Shown here one piece after another: positions 1 to 8,008 of a stretch of 40,007 nt of DNA; position 1 is the stretch's first letter, and each line of letters starts with the position of its first letter. The notes under the pieces were generated by a model. The model worked only from the letters and a program-made list of their open reading frames with translations. It searched no databases and was not told the DNA's origin. The position numbers were made by a program, and so were the translations under genes. The stretch comes from an uncultured Collinsella sp. (GTDB lineage: Bacteria; Actinomycetota; Coriobacteriia; Coriobacteriales; Coriobacteriaceae), in assembly GCA_937937835.1 (NCBI GenBank), contig CALDBJ010000148.1, positions 1 through 40,007 on the forward strand, given 5' to 3'.

Positions 1-1439
1 GCTACGAGCCCGCCCAGCTGTTCCATTTCTTTGAGGAGGTCAGCGCGATCCCCCGTGGGTCTGGCAACGAGAAGGGCATCAGCGATTTCCTGGTTGCGTT
101 TGCCAAGGAGCGCGGTCTCGATGTGTATCAGGACGAGGTCTACAACGTCATCATTCGCAAGCCCGCATCTGCCGGCGCCGAGAATGCCCCGACCGTAATG
201 CTGCAGGGTCACATCGACATGGTGTGTGACAAGCTGGGTTCCGTCGAGCACGACTTTACGACCGACGGTATCGACTTGGTCGTCAAGGACGGTGTCCTCA
301 CCGCTAACGGCACCACTCTGGGCGCCGACAATGGTATCGCCGTCGCGCTTATGCTTACCGTGCTCAACGACGATTCGATTGCCCATCCGGCCCTCGAGTG
401 CGTGTTCACCACCGACGAGGAGACTGGCCTGGTCGGCGCCGAGACGCTCGACAAGTCCCAGATTAGCGCCCGCACCATGATTAACCTTGACTCCGAGGAA
501 GAGGGCGTTGCCACCGTCAGCTGTGCCGGCGGTGTCGTCGTTACCTACACCTGCCCGATCGCGCGCGAGCACAAGACCGGTAGCACCCTCACGCTCGACA
601 TCTCCGGCCTGCTGGGCGGCCACTCCGGCAGCGATATCAATCTGGAGCGCGGCAACGGCAACCTCATCATGGCCCGCATCATCGACCGCCTGATGGTCGC
701 CGGCGAGCCCGCCATCGTCAGCTTTAACGGCGGCACCAAGGACAACGCCATCAACCGTGAGTGCAAGGCTGTTCTGGTCTACGCCGACCATGCTGCCGCC
801 GAGGCGGCGGCCCAGATCGCAAGGGGCATCATCGCCGACGTCACTGCCGAGCTCGAGGTCTTCGACCCCGGCTTTACCTGCACCGTCGAGATTGCCGACG
901 ACGCCGAGGTCGAGGCCATGGACCAGAAGTCCGCGCTTGCCCTCATCCGCGCCCTGCGTCTTGCCCCTAACGGCGTGATTCGCCGCAACGTCGCCACCGA
1001 CGGCTCCGTCGAGGTTTCCTCCAACATCGGTGTGGTTGCCACTTCTGACGACGAGGTCAAGATCATGCTGTCCCCGCGCTCCTCGATCACCTCGCTGCAG
1101 AACGAGTTCAAGGACCGTCTGCAGACGCTGGCCGATGTCCTGGGCTTCGACGCCAAGTTTGAGTTTGAGTATCCCGGCTGGAGCTATGCCGAGCATTCGC
1201 CGGTCCGCGAAGTCTTTGTCGAGAGCTATCGAGAGCTCTTTGGCTCCGAGCTGCGCATCGAGTCCATTCACGCCGGCCTTGAGTGCGGCCTGTTTGCCGA
1301 GGCCCTGCACGGCCTGGATGCCATCGCCGTGGGCCCGACGCTCTCCGATGTCCACACCCCGGACGAGAGCATGGAGCTCGCTTCTGCCGAGCGCTTCTAC
1401 GAGCTGCTCATCGACGTCCTCAAGCGCCTTGCCGCGTAA
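1..1439 (+). CDS. pepD: Aminoacyl-histidine dipeptidase (M20C), 5' end missing
   Basis: A cytosolic dinuclear-zinc peptidase that cleaves Xaa-His and other dipeptides. The frame is open from base 3, so the start codon lies before the window; about 479 codons are visible, close to the usual family length of about 485. Family motifs are visible in order: LQGHIDMVCDK (metal-binding His and Asp), ADNGIAVA, TTDEETGLVGA (catalytic Glu pair), GLLGGHSGSDI in the lid domain, then HAGLECGLF and DVHTPDE near the C-terminus, which supply the remaining metal ligands. A GTG at 123 lies inside the frame, but conserved sequence (FHFFEEVSAIPRGSGNE) precedes it, so it is not the start. The gene ends in a bidirectional hairpin shared with the convergent mntP. 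Identification is firm at family level. Confidence 0.93.
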   Translation, partial: YEPAQLFHFFEEVSAIPRGSGNEKGISDFLVAFAKERGLDVYQDEVYNVIIRKPASAGAENAPTVMLQGHIDMVCDKLGSVEHDFTTDGIDLVVKDGVLTANGTTLGADNGIAVALMLTVLNDDSIAHPALECVFTTDEETGLVGAETLDKSQISARTMINLDSEEEGVATVSCAGGVVVTYTCPIAREHKTGSTLTLDISGLLGGHSGSDINLERGNGNLIMARIIDRLMVAGEPAIVSFNGGTKDNAINRECKAVLVYADHAAAEAAAQIARGIIADVTAELEVFDPGFTCTVEIADDAEVEAMDQKSALALIRALRLAPNGVIRRNVATDGSVEVSSNIGVVATSDDEVKIMLSPRSSITSLQNEFKDRLQTLADVLGFDAKFEFEYPGWSYAEHSPVREVFVESYRELFGSELRIESIHAGLECGLFAEALHGLDAIAVGPTLSDVHTPDESMELASAERFYELLIDVLKRLAA

Positions 1440-1481
1440 AGGTCGCCTTGGTTAAGCCGCTCTATTACGGCTGGCTATGAA

Positions 1482-1514
1482 AACGGCCGCCTGGCGTAAT
1501 GCCGGGCGGCCGTT
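1482..1514. terminator. Bidirectional terminator between pepD and mntP
   Basis: The arms AACGGCCGCC and GGCGGCCGTT pair, with A residues before and T residues after, so the hairpin can end transcription arriving from either side. It lies between two convergent genes. Confidence 0.75.
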
Positions 1515-1519
1515 ATTCG

Positions 1520-2098
1520 TTACAGTGCGAGGATCCCCAGATGCTCAAGCAAGATCTTAAGCCCGATGAGGACGAGCACGACGCCGCCCACGATGGTGGC
1601 GGGTTTTTCGTAGCGCGCGCCAAAGGTGTGGCCAATCGCCACGCCGGCGACGGAGAAGATAAACGTTGTGATGCCTATAAGCGATACAGCGGGCACGATG
1701 TCGACCGAGAGCGCGGCAAATGAGATGCCCACGGCTAGGGCGTCGATTGAGGTGGCGATAGCGAGGATCAGGTACTCGACCAGGTCAATCTTTTCGGCAT
1801 CCTTGCCGTCGTCTTCATCCTCGTCTTCGGTAAAGGCTTCCCACAGCATTTTGCCGCCGATGAAGGCGAGCAGGATAAAGGCGATCCAGTGGTCGATGGG
1901 GCCGATGATGCCCATAAACTGGCTGCCAAGCGCCCATCCGATTACGGGCATGCCGGCCTGAAAGCCGCCAAAGAACAGGCCGAGCACCACGGCGACTTTA
2001 AGGTTGATCTTTTTCATGCCGAGACCTTTGCAGATGGAAACGGCAAAGGCGTCCATCGAAAGGCCAACGGCGAGCAACACGAGCTCTGCGAGTCCCAT
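1520..2098 (-). CDS. mntP: Manganese efflux pump MntP
   Basis: An inner-membrane exporter of Mn(II) that protects against manganese overload. The 192-residue protein has about six hydrophobic helices. It shows the two related family half-motifs: GLSMDAFAVSICKGLGM near the N-terminus and ATSIDALAVGISFA in the second half, each with the acidic residue thought to bind metal. An acidic stretch (EDEDEDDGKD) fills the central cytoplasmic loop. The ATG at 2098 was chosen because a GGGAG site lies about 9 bases upstream and the first helix starts at once; longer frames run into the riboswitch terminator. The manganese-type riboswitch upstream supports the assignment strongly. Confidence 0.93.
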   Translation of the reverse strand: MGLAELVLLAVGLSMDAFAVSICKGLGMKKINLKVAVVLGLFFGGFQAGMPVIGWALGSQFMGIIGPIDHWIAFILLAFIGGKMLWEAFTEDEDEDDGKDAEKIDLVEYLILAIATSIDALAVGISFAALSVDIVPAVSLIGITTFIFSVAGVAIGHTFGARYEKPATIVGGVVLVLIGLKILLEHLGILAL

Positions 2099-2151
2099 AG
2101 TCTGGCTCCCTCTCTGCGGGCGGGCCCGCGTGTACCTCTTGAGGGAGTAAT

Positions 2152-2195
2152 AAAAAAGACCCGTGGCGTACGCGTTGCGCGCACAGCCACGAGTC
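2152..2195 (-). terminator. Intrinsic terminator of the mntP riboswitch
   Basis: On the minus strand GACTCGTGGC pairs with GCCACGGGTC and is followed by six T residues. The hairpin takes up the 3' ACGAGAC segment of the aptamer, so ligand binding and termination should be mutually exclusive. A later ACTCCCTC (2148-2141) is complementary to GAGGGAGT at the 5' end of the aptamer. Confidence 0.8.
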
Positions 2196-2284
2196 TCGTT
2201 CATTAAGGCAAGCCAGGCCGAATCGGCCAGTGTGTTGACTTACCGCGCCACCGGAGGCGAATCCGGTCACGCGACTACTCCCTC
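2182..2284 (-). promoter_or_regulatory. yybP-ykoY manganese riboswitch aptamer
   Basis: Read on the minus strand, the leader has the family landmarks in order: GAGGGAGTAG at the 5' end (2284-2275), a GC-rich arm, GTCAACA, a second arm with GGC/GCC pairing, then CTTAATGAACGAGAC at the 3' end. This family is known to sense Mn(II) and often precedes mntP. The terminator just downstream suggests transcriptional control: manganese would stabilise the aptamer and allow read-through. Confidence 0.85.
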
Positions 2285-2444
2285 ATTTATGCGAATCCCG
2301 ATGCTACCACATGAACAGCTGATTTGGGTTGGGCTCTCAGCTGTGTTCGCTCATTCTGTAAGCATCGGATTTCGCAAGCGCCGCAGGGACAAACCGTGAG
2401 AAACTATTTAGCGTTTATGGAGCGTATACGATGGGAGCGATGCC

Positions 2445-3512
2445 TTGGATAAGAACGAGCTGCAAAAGCGTATGGAACAGGCCATCCGCCTGACGGCACC
2501 TGGTCAGCCGATCCGCACCGCCCTCGACATGATCATCGCCGGTCACCTGGGCGCCCTTATCTGCGTCGGCGACACCGAAAACGTGCTCGCTGCCGGTAAC
2601 GACGGCTTCCCGCTCAACATTTCGTTTACCTCGAACCGCCTGTTCGAGCTTTCCAAGATGGACGGCGCCATCGTTATCGATGGCGACCTCACCCAGATCC
2701 TGCGCGCCAACTTCCACCTCAATCCCGATCCCTCGCTCGCCACGAGTGAGACGGGCATGCGTCACCGTACTGCCGCTCGCATGTCGGTGCTCACCGATGC
2801 CATCGTGATCTCGGTCTCGGCCCGTCGCGCCGTCGTTAACGTGTACGTTCACGGCAAGAGCTACGAGATCCAGCCCGTCACCACCATCATGAGCTCGGTC
2901 AACCAGCTCGTCGCCACGCTCCAGACTACCCGTCAGTCGCTCGATCGCTCCCTGCTGCGCCTGACGGCCCTTGAGCTCGACGACTACGTCACGCTCGCCG
3001 ACATCACCGGCATCTTCTCGAGTTTCGAGATCATGCAACAGGCAAAGACCGAGCTTAAGGATTGCATCGTCAAGCTGGGTAACCAGGGCAAGCTCGTGCA
3101 GATGCAGCTCGAGCAGCTCGCGGGCTCCAGCATGGATACCGAATACGACTTGATGATCCGCGACTACGCAAGCGATTCCTCCGAGGCAAACGCCGAGAAG
3201 ATTCGCGCCGAGCTGAGCCGCATGACGCCTAAGGACCTGTCCGACCCGCAGCATGTGGCGGCGGTTCTGGGCTATGACGACCTGGACGAGGACTCCGTCA
3301 TGACGCCGCTGGGCCTGCGCACGCTTTCGCGCGTGTCCGTCGTGCGCGACGGCGTGGCCGAGAAGATCGTCGACGAGTACGGCTCGCTGCAGGAGCTCAT
3401 GGATGACATCAGCGAGGATCCGGAGCGCCTGGGCGACTTTGGCGTTAACAACCCTGCCATTCTTGCGGACTCCCTGTACCGCATGAAGGGCACCAAACAG
3501 GGGAACGCATAA
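2445..3512 (+). CDS. disA: DNA integrity scanning diadenylate cyclase DisA
   Basis: Makes cyclic di-AMP from two ATP and scans DNA as an octamer, linking branched or damaged DNA to second-messenger output. The 355-residue length fits the family. The cyclase domain carries DGA (73-75) and RHR (106-108), the two signature motifs. A central helical spine follows, then a C-terminal HhH domain (about 285-345; VDEYGSLQELMDDI and LGDFGVNNPAILADSLYRMKG). The start is TTG at 2445: a GGGAG lies about 7 bases upstream, and no ATG or GTG in frame precedes the conserved N-terminus. Its stop overlaps the ispD start by one base, so the two are translationally coupled. radA, its usual upstream neighbour, is not seen; mntP lies there instead. 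Confidence 0.95.
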   Translation: MDKNELQKRMEQAIRLTAPGQPIRTALDMIIAGHLGALICVGDTENVLAAGNDGFPLNISFTSNRLFELSKMDGAIVIDGDLTQILRANFHLNPDPSLATSETGMRHRTAARMSVLTDAIVISVSARRAVVNVYVHGKSYEIQPVTTIMSSVNQLVATLQTTRQSLDRSLLRLTALELDDYVTLADITGIFSSFEIMQQAKTELKDCIVKLGNQGKLVQMQLEQLAGSSMDTEYDLMIRDYASDSSEANAEKIRAELSRMTPKDLSDPQHVAAVLGYDDLDEDSVMTPLGLRTLSRVSVVRDGVAEKIVDEYGSLQELMDDISEDPERLGDFGVNNPAILADSLYRMKGTKQGNA

Positions 3513-4240
3513 TGGCGCCCGTATGCGCCGTGGTCGTTGCCGGTGGCAGCGGCCAGCGCTTTGGTAACCCCGGCGGCAAGCAGCTCGTTAACGTGGCGGG
3601 CCGTCCGCTCATGAGCTGGTCCATCCGCGCGTTCGATCGTAGCGACAAGGTCGGCCATATCGTCGTGGTTTGCCCTGCCGAGCGCCGTGCCGAGATGCGC
3701 CGCTTGGCTATCGACCCGTTTGACTATGACACGCCCATCAGCTTTGCCGATGCCGGCGATACTCGTCAGGATTCCACCCGCGCCGGCGTGCACGCGGTGC
3801 CGGCGGGTTTCGAATATGTCGCTATCCACGACGGCGCCCGTCCGCTCATTACGACCGAGGCCATCGACCACGCTATCGACGTGCTCGTGAGCGACCGCTC
3901 GCTCGACGGTGTCGTGTGCGGCCAGCCCGCGATCGACACGCTCAAGATCGTCGATGGCGACAATATCGTCGAGACGCCGCCGCGTGAGCTCTACTGGGCA
4001 GCGCAGACGCCGCAGATCTTTAGCGTCGATGCTATGAAGCGCGCCCATGCTGCAGCCATTGCCGAGGGCTTTATCGGCACCGATGATTCGTCGCTGGTCG
4101 AGCGCATGGGTGGGCGCGTCCGCTGCGTCCAGAGCCCGCGCGATAACCTTAAGGTGACGGTGCCCGAGGACCTGCGTCCCGTAACCGCGATTCTGCTTGG
4201 CCGCATGGCCGAGGGAGAGGACCTTCCCCATGTTCAGTAA
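3512..4240 (+). CDS. ispD: 2-C-methyl-D-erythritol 4-phosphate cytidylyltransferase
   Basis: Third step of the MEP isoprenoid pathway: joins CTP and methylerythritol phosphate to give CDP-ME. The 242-residue protein starts with the nucleotidyltransferase loop VAGGSGQRFGNPGGKQL, a looser version of the usual AAGxGxRM...PKQ, and carries the conserved VAIHDGARPLI segment and WAAQTPQIF later on. The ATG at 3512 shares a base with the disA stop. Its 3' end overlaps ispF by 11 bases, so both MEP enzymes are made from one message with disA. The assignment is firm from motifs and from the adjacent ispF. Confidence 0.94.
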   Translation: MAPVCAVVVAGGSGQRFGNPGGKQLVNVAGRPLMSWSIRAFDRSDKVGHIVVVCPAERRAEMRRLAIDPFDYDTPISFADAGDTRQDSTRAGVHAVPAGFEYVAIHDGARPLITTEAIDHAIDVLVSDRSLDGVVCGQPAIDTLKIVDGDNIVETPPRELYWAAQTPQIFSVDAMKRAHAAAIAEGFIGTDDSSLVERMGGRVRCVQSPRDNLKVTVPEDLRPVTAILLGRMAEGEDLPHVQ

Positions 4241-4724
4241 CCTGCGCATTGGCCATGGCTACGACGTCCACCGTCTGGTGGAGGGGCGTCGATGTATCAT
4301 CGGCGGTGTCGACATTCCCTACGAGCGCGGCCTGCTGGGCCACTCGGATGCCGATGTGCTCGCGCACGCCTTGGCCGACGCCATTCTGGGCGCCTGCCGC
4401 GGGGGAGACATCGGCAAGCTATTCCCCGATACCGACCCCGCCTATGAGGGTGCTGATTCGATGGTGCTGCTCGCTCGCGTGATGGGCTATGCGCGCGAGC
4501 TGGGCTTCGAGTTTGTCGATGCCGATTGCACCATTGCCTGTCAACAACCCAAGATCACCCCGCACCGCGATGCCATGCGCGCCAACCTTGCCCATGCCCT
4601 GGGCGTTGACGTCGAAAACGTGGGCGTCGCCGCCACTACGACCGAAAAGCTCGGTTGGGAAGGCCAGGGCGAGGGAATCGGCGCCTGGGCCGTCTGCCTG
4701 CTACAGAAAACCGTTAAGGAGTAA
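4230..4724 (+). CDS. ispF: 2-C-methyl-D-erythritol 2,4-cyclodiphosphate synthase
   Basis: Converts CDP-ME 2-phosphate to the cyclic diphosphate with loss of CMP, the fifth MEP step, as a zinc-dependent homotrimer. The 164-residue protein shows GHGYDVH (the metal-binding Asp and His), LGHSDADVLAHALADAILGA with the third metal His, LFPDTDP, and ATTTEKLG near the C-terminus. The ATG at 4230 is chosen over an earlier in-frame ATG at 4197, because the family begins within a few residues of the RIGHGYDVH block. It overlaps the ispD stop by 11 bases and is followed 3 bases later by cysS, so it sits mid-operon. Confidence 0.95.
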   Translation: MFSNLRIGHGYDVHRLVEGRRCIIGGVDIPYERGLLGHSDADVLAHALADAILGACRGGDIGKLFPDTDPAYEGADSMVLLARVMGYARELGFEFVDADCTIACQQPKITPHRDAMRANLAHALGVDVENVGVAATTTEKLGWEGQGEGIGAWAVCLLQKTVKE

Positions 4725-4727
4725 CGA

Positions 4728-6194
4728 ATGCGTATCTATAACAGCGCTACCCATAAAAAGGAAGAGTTCCAGCCCATCGAGTCCGGCAAGGTCCGCATGT
4801 ACGTGTGCGGCCCCACGGTCTACGACAACATCCACATCGGCAATGCCCGCACGTTCATCAGCTTTGACGTGATTCGTCGCTGGCTCATCGCGAGCGGCTA
4901 CGAGGTCACGTTTGCCCAGAACCTCACCGATGTCGATGACAAGATCATCAAGCGCGCCAACGAGCAGGGCCGTACCGCCGCCGAGGTTGCGACGGAGTTC
5001 TCTGACAAGTTTATCGGCGTTATGCGCGCCGCCAACGTGCTCGATCCCGATGTGCGTCCTCGCGCCACCAAGGAGATCGGCCCCATGATCGCCATGATCA
5101 AGACGCTCATCGAGCAGGGCCATGCCTATGCCGCCGATAACGGCGACGTGTACTTTGCCGTGCGCAGCGATCCCAACTACGGCCAAGTCTCGGGCCGCAA
5201 CATCGACGACCTTATGGTGGGTGCGCGCATCGAGGAGAACGAGGACAAGAACGACCCGCTCGACTTTGCCCTATGGAAGGCCGCCAAGCCCGGCGAGCCC
5301 AGCTGGCCGAGCCCCTGGGGCGAGGGCCGTCCCGGTTGGCACACCGAGTGCGCCGCCATGGTACACCGCTACCTGGGCACTCCGATTGACATTCATGGCG
5401 GCGGCTCCGACCTTGCCTTCCCGCATCACGAGAACGAGTGCGCCCAGGCCACCTGCGCCTGGCACCAGGGTTTCTCCAACACCTGGATGCACACGGGCAT
5501 GCTGCTGGTCGACGGCGAGAAGATGTCCAAGTCGCTCGGCAACTTCTTTACGCTGGCCGAGGTCCTCGAGCAGCACTCTGCCGCGGCCCTGCGTCTGCTG
5601 ATGTTGCAGACGAGCTATCGCTCGCCGCTCGACTTTTCTTGGGAGCGCCTGGAGGGTGCCGAGAACTCGCTCACGCGTATCGCCGGTACGGTCGAGAACC
5701 TGCGCTGGGCCGCGAACCATGCGACGGCCGATGCCGATGAGGCAGCATCCAAGGCGTTTGCCGCCAAGGCCGCCGAGACCCGTGCCACCTTTAAGGAGTG
5801 CATGGACGACGACTTTAACTCCGCCGGTGCCATGGGTGCTGTCTTTGGCTTTGTGACCGAGTGCAACCAGTACCTGGAGCAGGCGGGCGATGCTGCCGAC
5901 AAGGCCGCAGTCCTGGCTGCCGCCGATACGCTGGCCGAGCTGCTCGATACGTTTGGCGTCGAGCTTCCCGAGCCCAAGGTCGAGCTGCCGCTGGGCCTGC
6001 TGGGCGTTGCCGCCGGCCTGGTTGCCTACACGGGTGACGACGTGGACGAGGCTGCTGCCAAGATTCTCGAGGCCCGCGCCGAGGCCCGTGCCGCCAAGAA
6101 CTGGGATCTGGCAGATGCCATCCGCGACCAGCTCAAGGACCTGGGCCTGACGATTGAAGATACCGCCGCCGGCACTCGTATCAAATCTCTCTAA
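4728..6194 (+). CDS. cysS: Cysteinyl-tRNA synthetase
   Basis: Class I synthetase charging tRNA-Cys. The 488-residue protein carries the HIGH-type motif IHIGNART (about 35-42), the zinc ligands C27, C208, H233 and nearby HENE, and KMSKS at 265-269. The C-terminal part holds the helical anticodon-binding domain and ends in the common WDLADAIRDQLKDLGL block. An AAGGAG site precedes the ATG. It is the last gene of the tight disA-ispD-ispF-cysS run. A palindromic element and a terminator follow it. Confidence 0.96.
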   Translation: MRIYNSATHKKEEFQPIESGKVRMYVCGPTVYDNIHIGNARTFISFDVIRRWLIASGYEVTFAQNLTDVDDKIIKRANEQGRTAAEVATEFSDKFIGVMRAANVLDPDVRPRATKEIGPMIAMIKTLIEQGHAYAADNGDVYFAVRSDPNYGQVSGRNIDDLMVGARIEENEDKNDPLDFALWKAAKPGEPSWPSPWGEGRPGWHTECAAMVHRYLGTPIDIHGGGSDLAFPHHENECAQATCAWHQGFSNTWMHTGMLLVDGEKMSKSLGNFFTLAEVLEQHSAAALRLLMLQTSYRSPLDFSWERLEGAENSLTRIAGTVENLRWAANHATADADEAASKAFAAKAAETRATFKECMDDDFNSAGAMGAVFGFVTECNQYLEQAGDAADKAAVLAAADTLAELLDTFGVELPEPKVELPLGLLGVAAGLVAYTGDDVDEAAAKILEARAEARAAKNWDLADAIRDQLKDLGLTIEDTAAGTRIKSL

Positions 6195-6200
6195 TCCCCG

Positions 6201-6302
6201 CGGGTTTCCCAAGCACCCGACCTTGCCGTTCAAACCGTCGCTCGCGTACTCAAGTACGCGTCGCTCCTCTTTCACGGCAATCTCGGGCACTTGGAAAACC
6301 CG
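6201..6302. repeat. 86-bp palindromic element, copy A
   Basis: The core is 6209-6294 (CCAAGCACCCG ... CGGGCACTTGG), with a central hairpin CGCGTACTCAAGTACGCG. Outer arms CGGGTTTCCCAAG and CTTGGAAAACCCG extend the stem to 6201-6302. A second copy of the same length, in reverse orientation, lies at 15008-15093. Confidence 0.85.
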
Positions 6303-6306
6303 TACC

Positions 6307-6347
6307 GACCGCCCGAATTAATATTCATGGGCGGTCGTTTATTTGTT
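6307..6347 (+). terminator. Terminator after cysS
   Basis: GACCGCCC pairs with GGGCGGTC around a 14-base AT-rich loop and is followed by GTTTATTTG. It separates the cysS unit from rlmB. Confidence 0.7.
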
Positions 6348-6379
6348 TCGTTTGATAGTTGTATTTAGGAGGTCACTTT

Positions 6380-7294
6380 ATGGCCGACAATCGCAAGCGT
6401 GCGCCTCGTGGCGGCAAGCAGGCTGCTTCTGGCTCGCGTCCGATTCGCCGCAATGACCGCGCTGCCGCTCCCAAGGGCCAGCGCGATCGCACCCAGGCCG
6501 CACGTCCGCAGCGCGATCGCAACCGCGACGCTGTCCAGGCTCCCAAGGGCGAGTTTATCGAAGGTCGTCGTGCAGCCGCCGAGGCGCTGCGCACTGGTTT
6601 TCCCATCAAGTGCGCGCTCATTGCCGAGGGCGGGGAGCGCGATGCCGCCTTGTCGCGCCTGGTCGACGACCTCAACGCCGTGGGTGTCCGCATTAAGTAT
6701 GTGCCGCGCGCGCAGCTCGACGCACTGTCGAGCCACGGCGCTCACCAGGGCATCGCGCTCGAGGTTGGCAACTTCCCCTATGCCGATGTCGCCGATATTC
6801 TCGACCGCGCAGGCGAGGGCCCGGCACTTGTCGTGGTGCTCGACCACGTGACTGACGACGGCAACTTTGGCGCCATCGTGCGCTCCGCCGAGGTTGTGGG
6901 CGCGGCGGGCGTCGTCATTGCCAATAAGCGTGCCGCCGGCGTGACCGTGGGCAGCTATAAGACCTCAGCCGGTGCCGTCATGCATCTGCCTATCGCGCAG
7001 GTTCCCAATATCGCCCGTGCGCTCGACGATTTTAAGGCCGCTGGTTTTTGGGTGGGCGGTGCTTCCGAGCACGCCGAAGGCAGTTGCTGGGATGCTCCTT
7101 TCGAGGGCCGCGTGGCGCTCGTCATGGGCTCCGAGGGCGACGGCATCTCGCGTCTGGTGCTCGAGAAATGCGACTTTTTGACCAAGCTTCCCCAGCGCGG
7201 TATGACCGAGAGCCTCAATGTTGCCCAGGCGACCACGGCGCTGTGCTTTGAGTGGCTGCGCCGCAACGCCGGCGAGCTGATGGGGGAGGAGTAG
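6380..7294 (+). CDS. rlmB: 23S rRNA 2'-O-methyltransferase, TrmH/RlmB family
   Basis: A SPOUT methyltransferase; the family founder methylates G2251 of 23S rRNA using S-adenosylmethionine. The 304-residue protein opens with about 55 basic, probably disordered residues. A substrate-binding domain follows (GEFIEGRRAAAEAL ... HQGIALEV), then the knotted catalytic domain with DHVTDDGNFGAIVRSAE, MGSEGDGIS and TESLNVAQATTA. The ATG at 6380 has AGGAGG eight bases upstream. yacP starts 4 bases after its stop, the same pairing as in Bacillus. Exact target is inferred from family and context; other TrmH-type substrates are possible. Confidence 0.9.
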   Translation: MADNRKRAPRGGKQAASGSRPIRRNDRAAAPKGQRDRTQAARPQRDRNRDAVQAPKGEFIEGRRAAAEALRTGFPIKCALIAEGGERDAALSRLVDDLNAVGVRIKYVPRAQLDALSSHGAHQGIALEVGNFPYADVADILDRAGEGPALVVVLDHVTDDGNFGAIVRSAEVVGAAGVVIANKRAAGVTVGSYKTSAGAVMHLPIAQVPNIARALDDFKAAGFWVGGASEHAEGSCWDAPFEGRVALVMGSEGDGISRLVLEKCDFLTKLPQRGMTESLNVAQATTALCFEWLRRNAGELMGEE

Positions 7295-7297
7295 CGC

Positions 7298-7975
7298 ATG
7301 TCCAAAAAGAACCGTGCCAAGTCCAAGGCCAAGCGCTTTGGCGAGGGCTCGGCCAAGCCGATTGTTTCGGCCGCGACCTATGGCGTGGGCGGCAATGCGT
7401 TTGCGCAGGCTATCGCCGACCCAGTCTCGACGGTGCACTCCAACAAGCCCGAGCTGCTGGTGGTCGACGGTTACAACGTGATCCACTGCACGCCGCGCTA
7501 CGAAAAGCTCGTGTACGACCATTCCGACGATCCGTATTCCAGCGACGTTCACGATATGGCGCGCACGGCGCTCATTAATGACGTAGCTGCGTTTGCCCAG
7601 GGCCGCTACGAGGCCGTGATCGTATTTGACGGCGCGGGCAATATCTCCAGCGAGCGCCCCAACCTACCGGCCCGTGGTGTGCGCATTGAGTTTTCGCCGA
7701 CGGGTGTTTCGGCCGATACCGTGGTGCAGAAGCTCTGCATCGAGGCGCGCGAGGAAGGCCGCGCGTGTTCTGTAGTGTCGAGCGACGGCACGATCCAGGC
7801 CGTCGTCATGGGCAAGGGCGTTACGCGCATCTCGAGCCGTATGCTGGTGGACGAGATCAAACAGATCGACAACGACGTGCACGAGGCCGAGGAAGCTCCA
7901 CAAATCAAGATGACTCTGGGCAGTCGCCTGAGCCCCGATGCCCTGGCCAAGCTCAAGGCCCTGCGCGGGAGGTAG
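7298..7975 (+). CDS. yacP: YacP/Rae1-type NYN-domain ribonuclease
   Basis: NYN (PIN-like) domain protein of the YacP family; the Bacillus homologue Rae1 is known to cut mRNA in the ribosomal A site. The 225-residue protein has a basic N-terminal tail, then LLVVDGYNVIH with the conserved acidic active-site residue, VIVFDGAGN, and VVSSDGTIQAVVMGKG with further acidic residues. It lies 4 bases after rlmB behind a GGGGAGGAG site. The position between rlmB and, further on, rpmG-secE-nusG is conserved in Firmicutes. Ribosome-linked RNA cleavage is inferred from family. Confidence 0.85.
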   Translation: MSKKNRAKSKAKRFGEGSAKPIVSAATYGVGGNAFAQAIADPVSTVHSNKPELLVVDGYNVIHCTPRYEKLVYDHSDDPYSSDVHDMARTALINDVAAFAQGRYEAVIVFDGAGNISSERPNLPARGVRIEFSPTGVSADTVVQKLCIEAREEGRACSVVSSDGTIQAVVMGKGVTRISSRMLVDEIKQIDNDVHEAEEAPQIKMTLGSRLSPDALAKLKALRGR

Positions 7976-7978
7976 GGA

Positions 7979-8008
7979 AGTTGGCGGGGCAATGCTGCCT
8001 CGCTAACT
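7979..8008. terminator. Hairpin between convergent yacP and the kinase gene
   Basis: AGTTGGCGGGGCA and TGCCTCGCTAACT pair with two mismatches around a four-base loop. It covers the stop codon of the minus-strand gene. There is no strong T tract, so termination strength is uncertain. Confidence 0.45.

Noticed and set aside
2312..2348. Palindrome ACAGCTGA/TCAGCTGT between mntP and disA as a metal-regulator site
   Set aside because: The arms are short with a 14-base gap and do not match a known MntR box; the riboswitch already explains mntP control.
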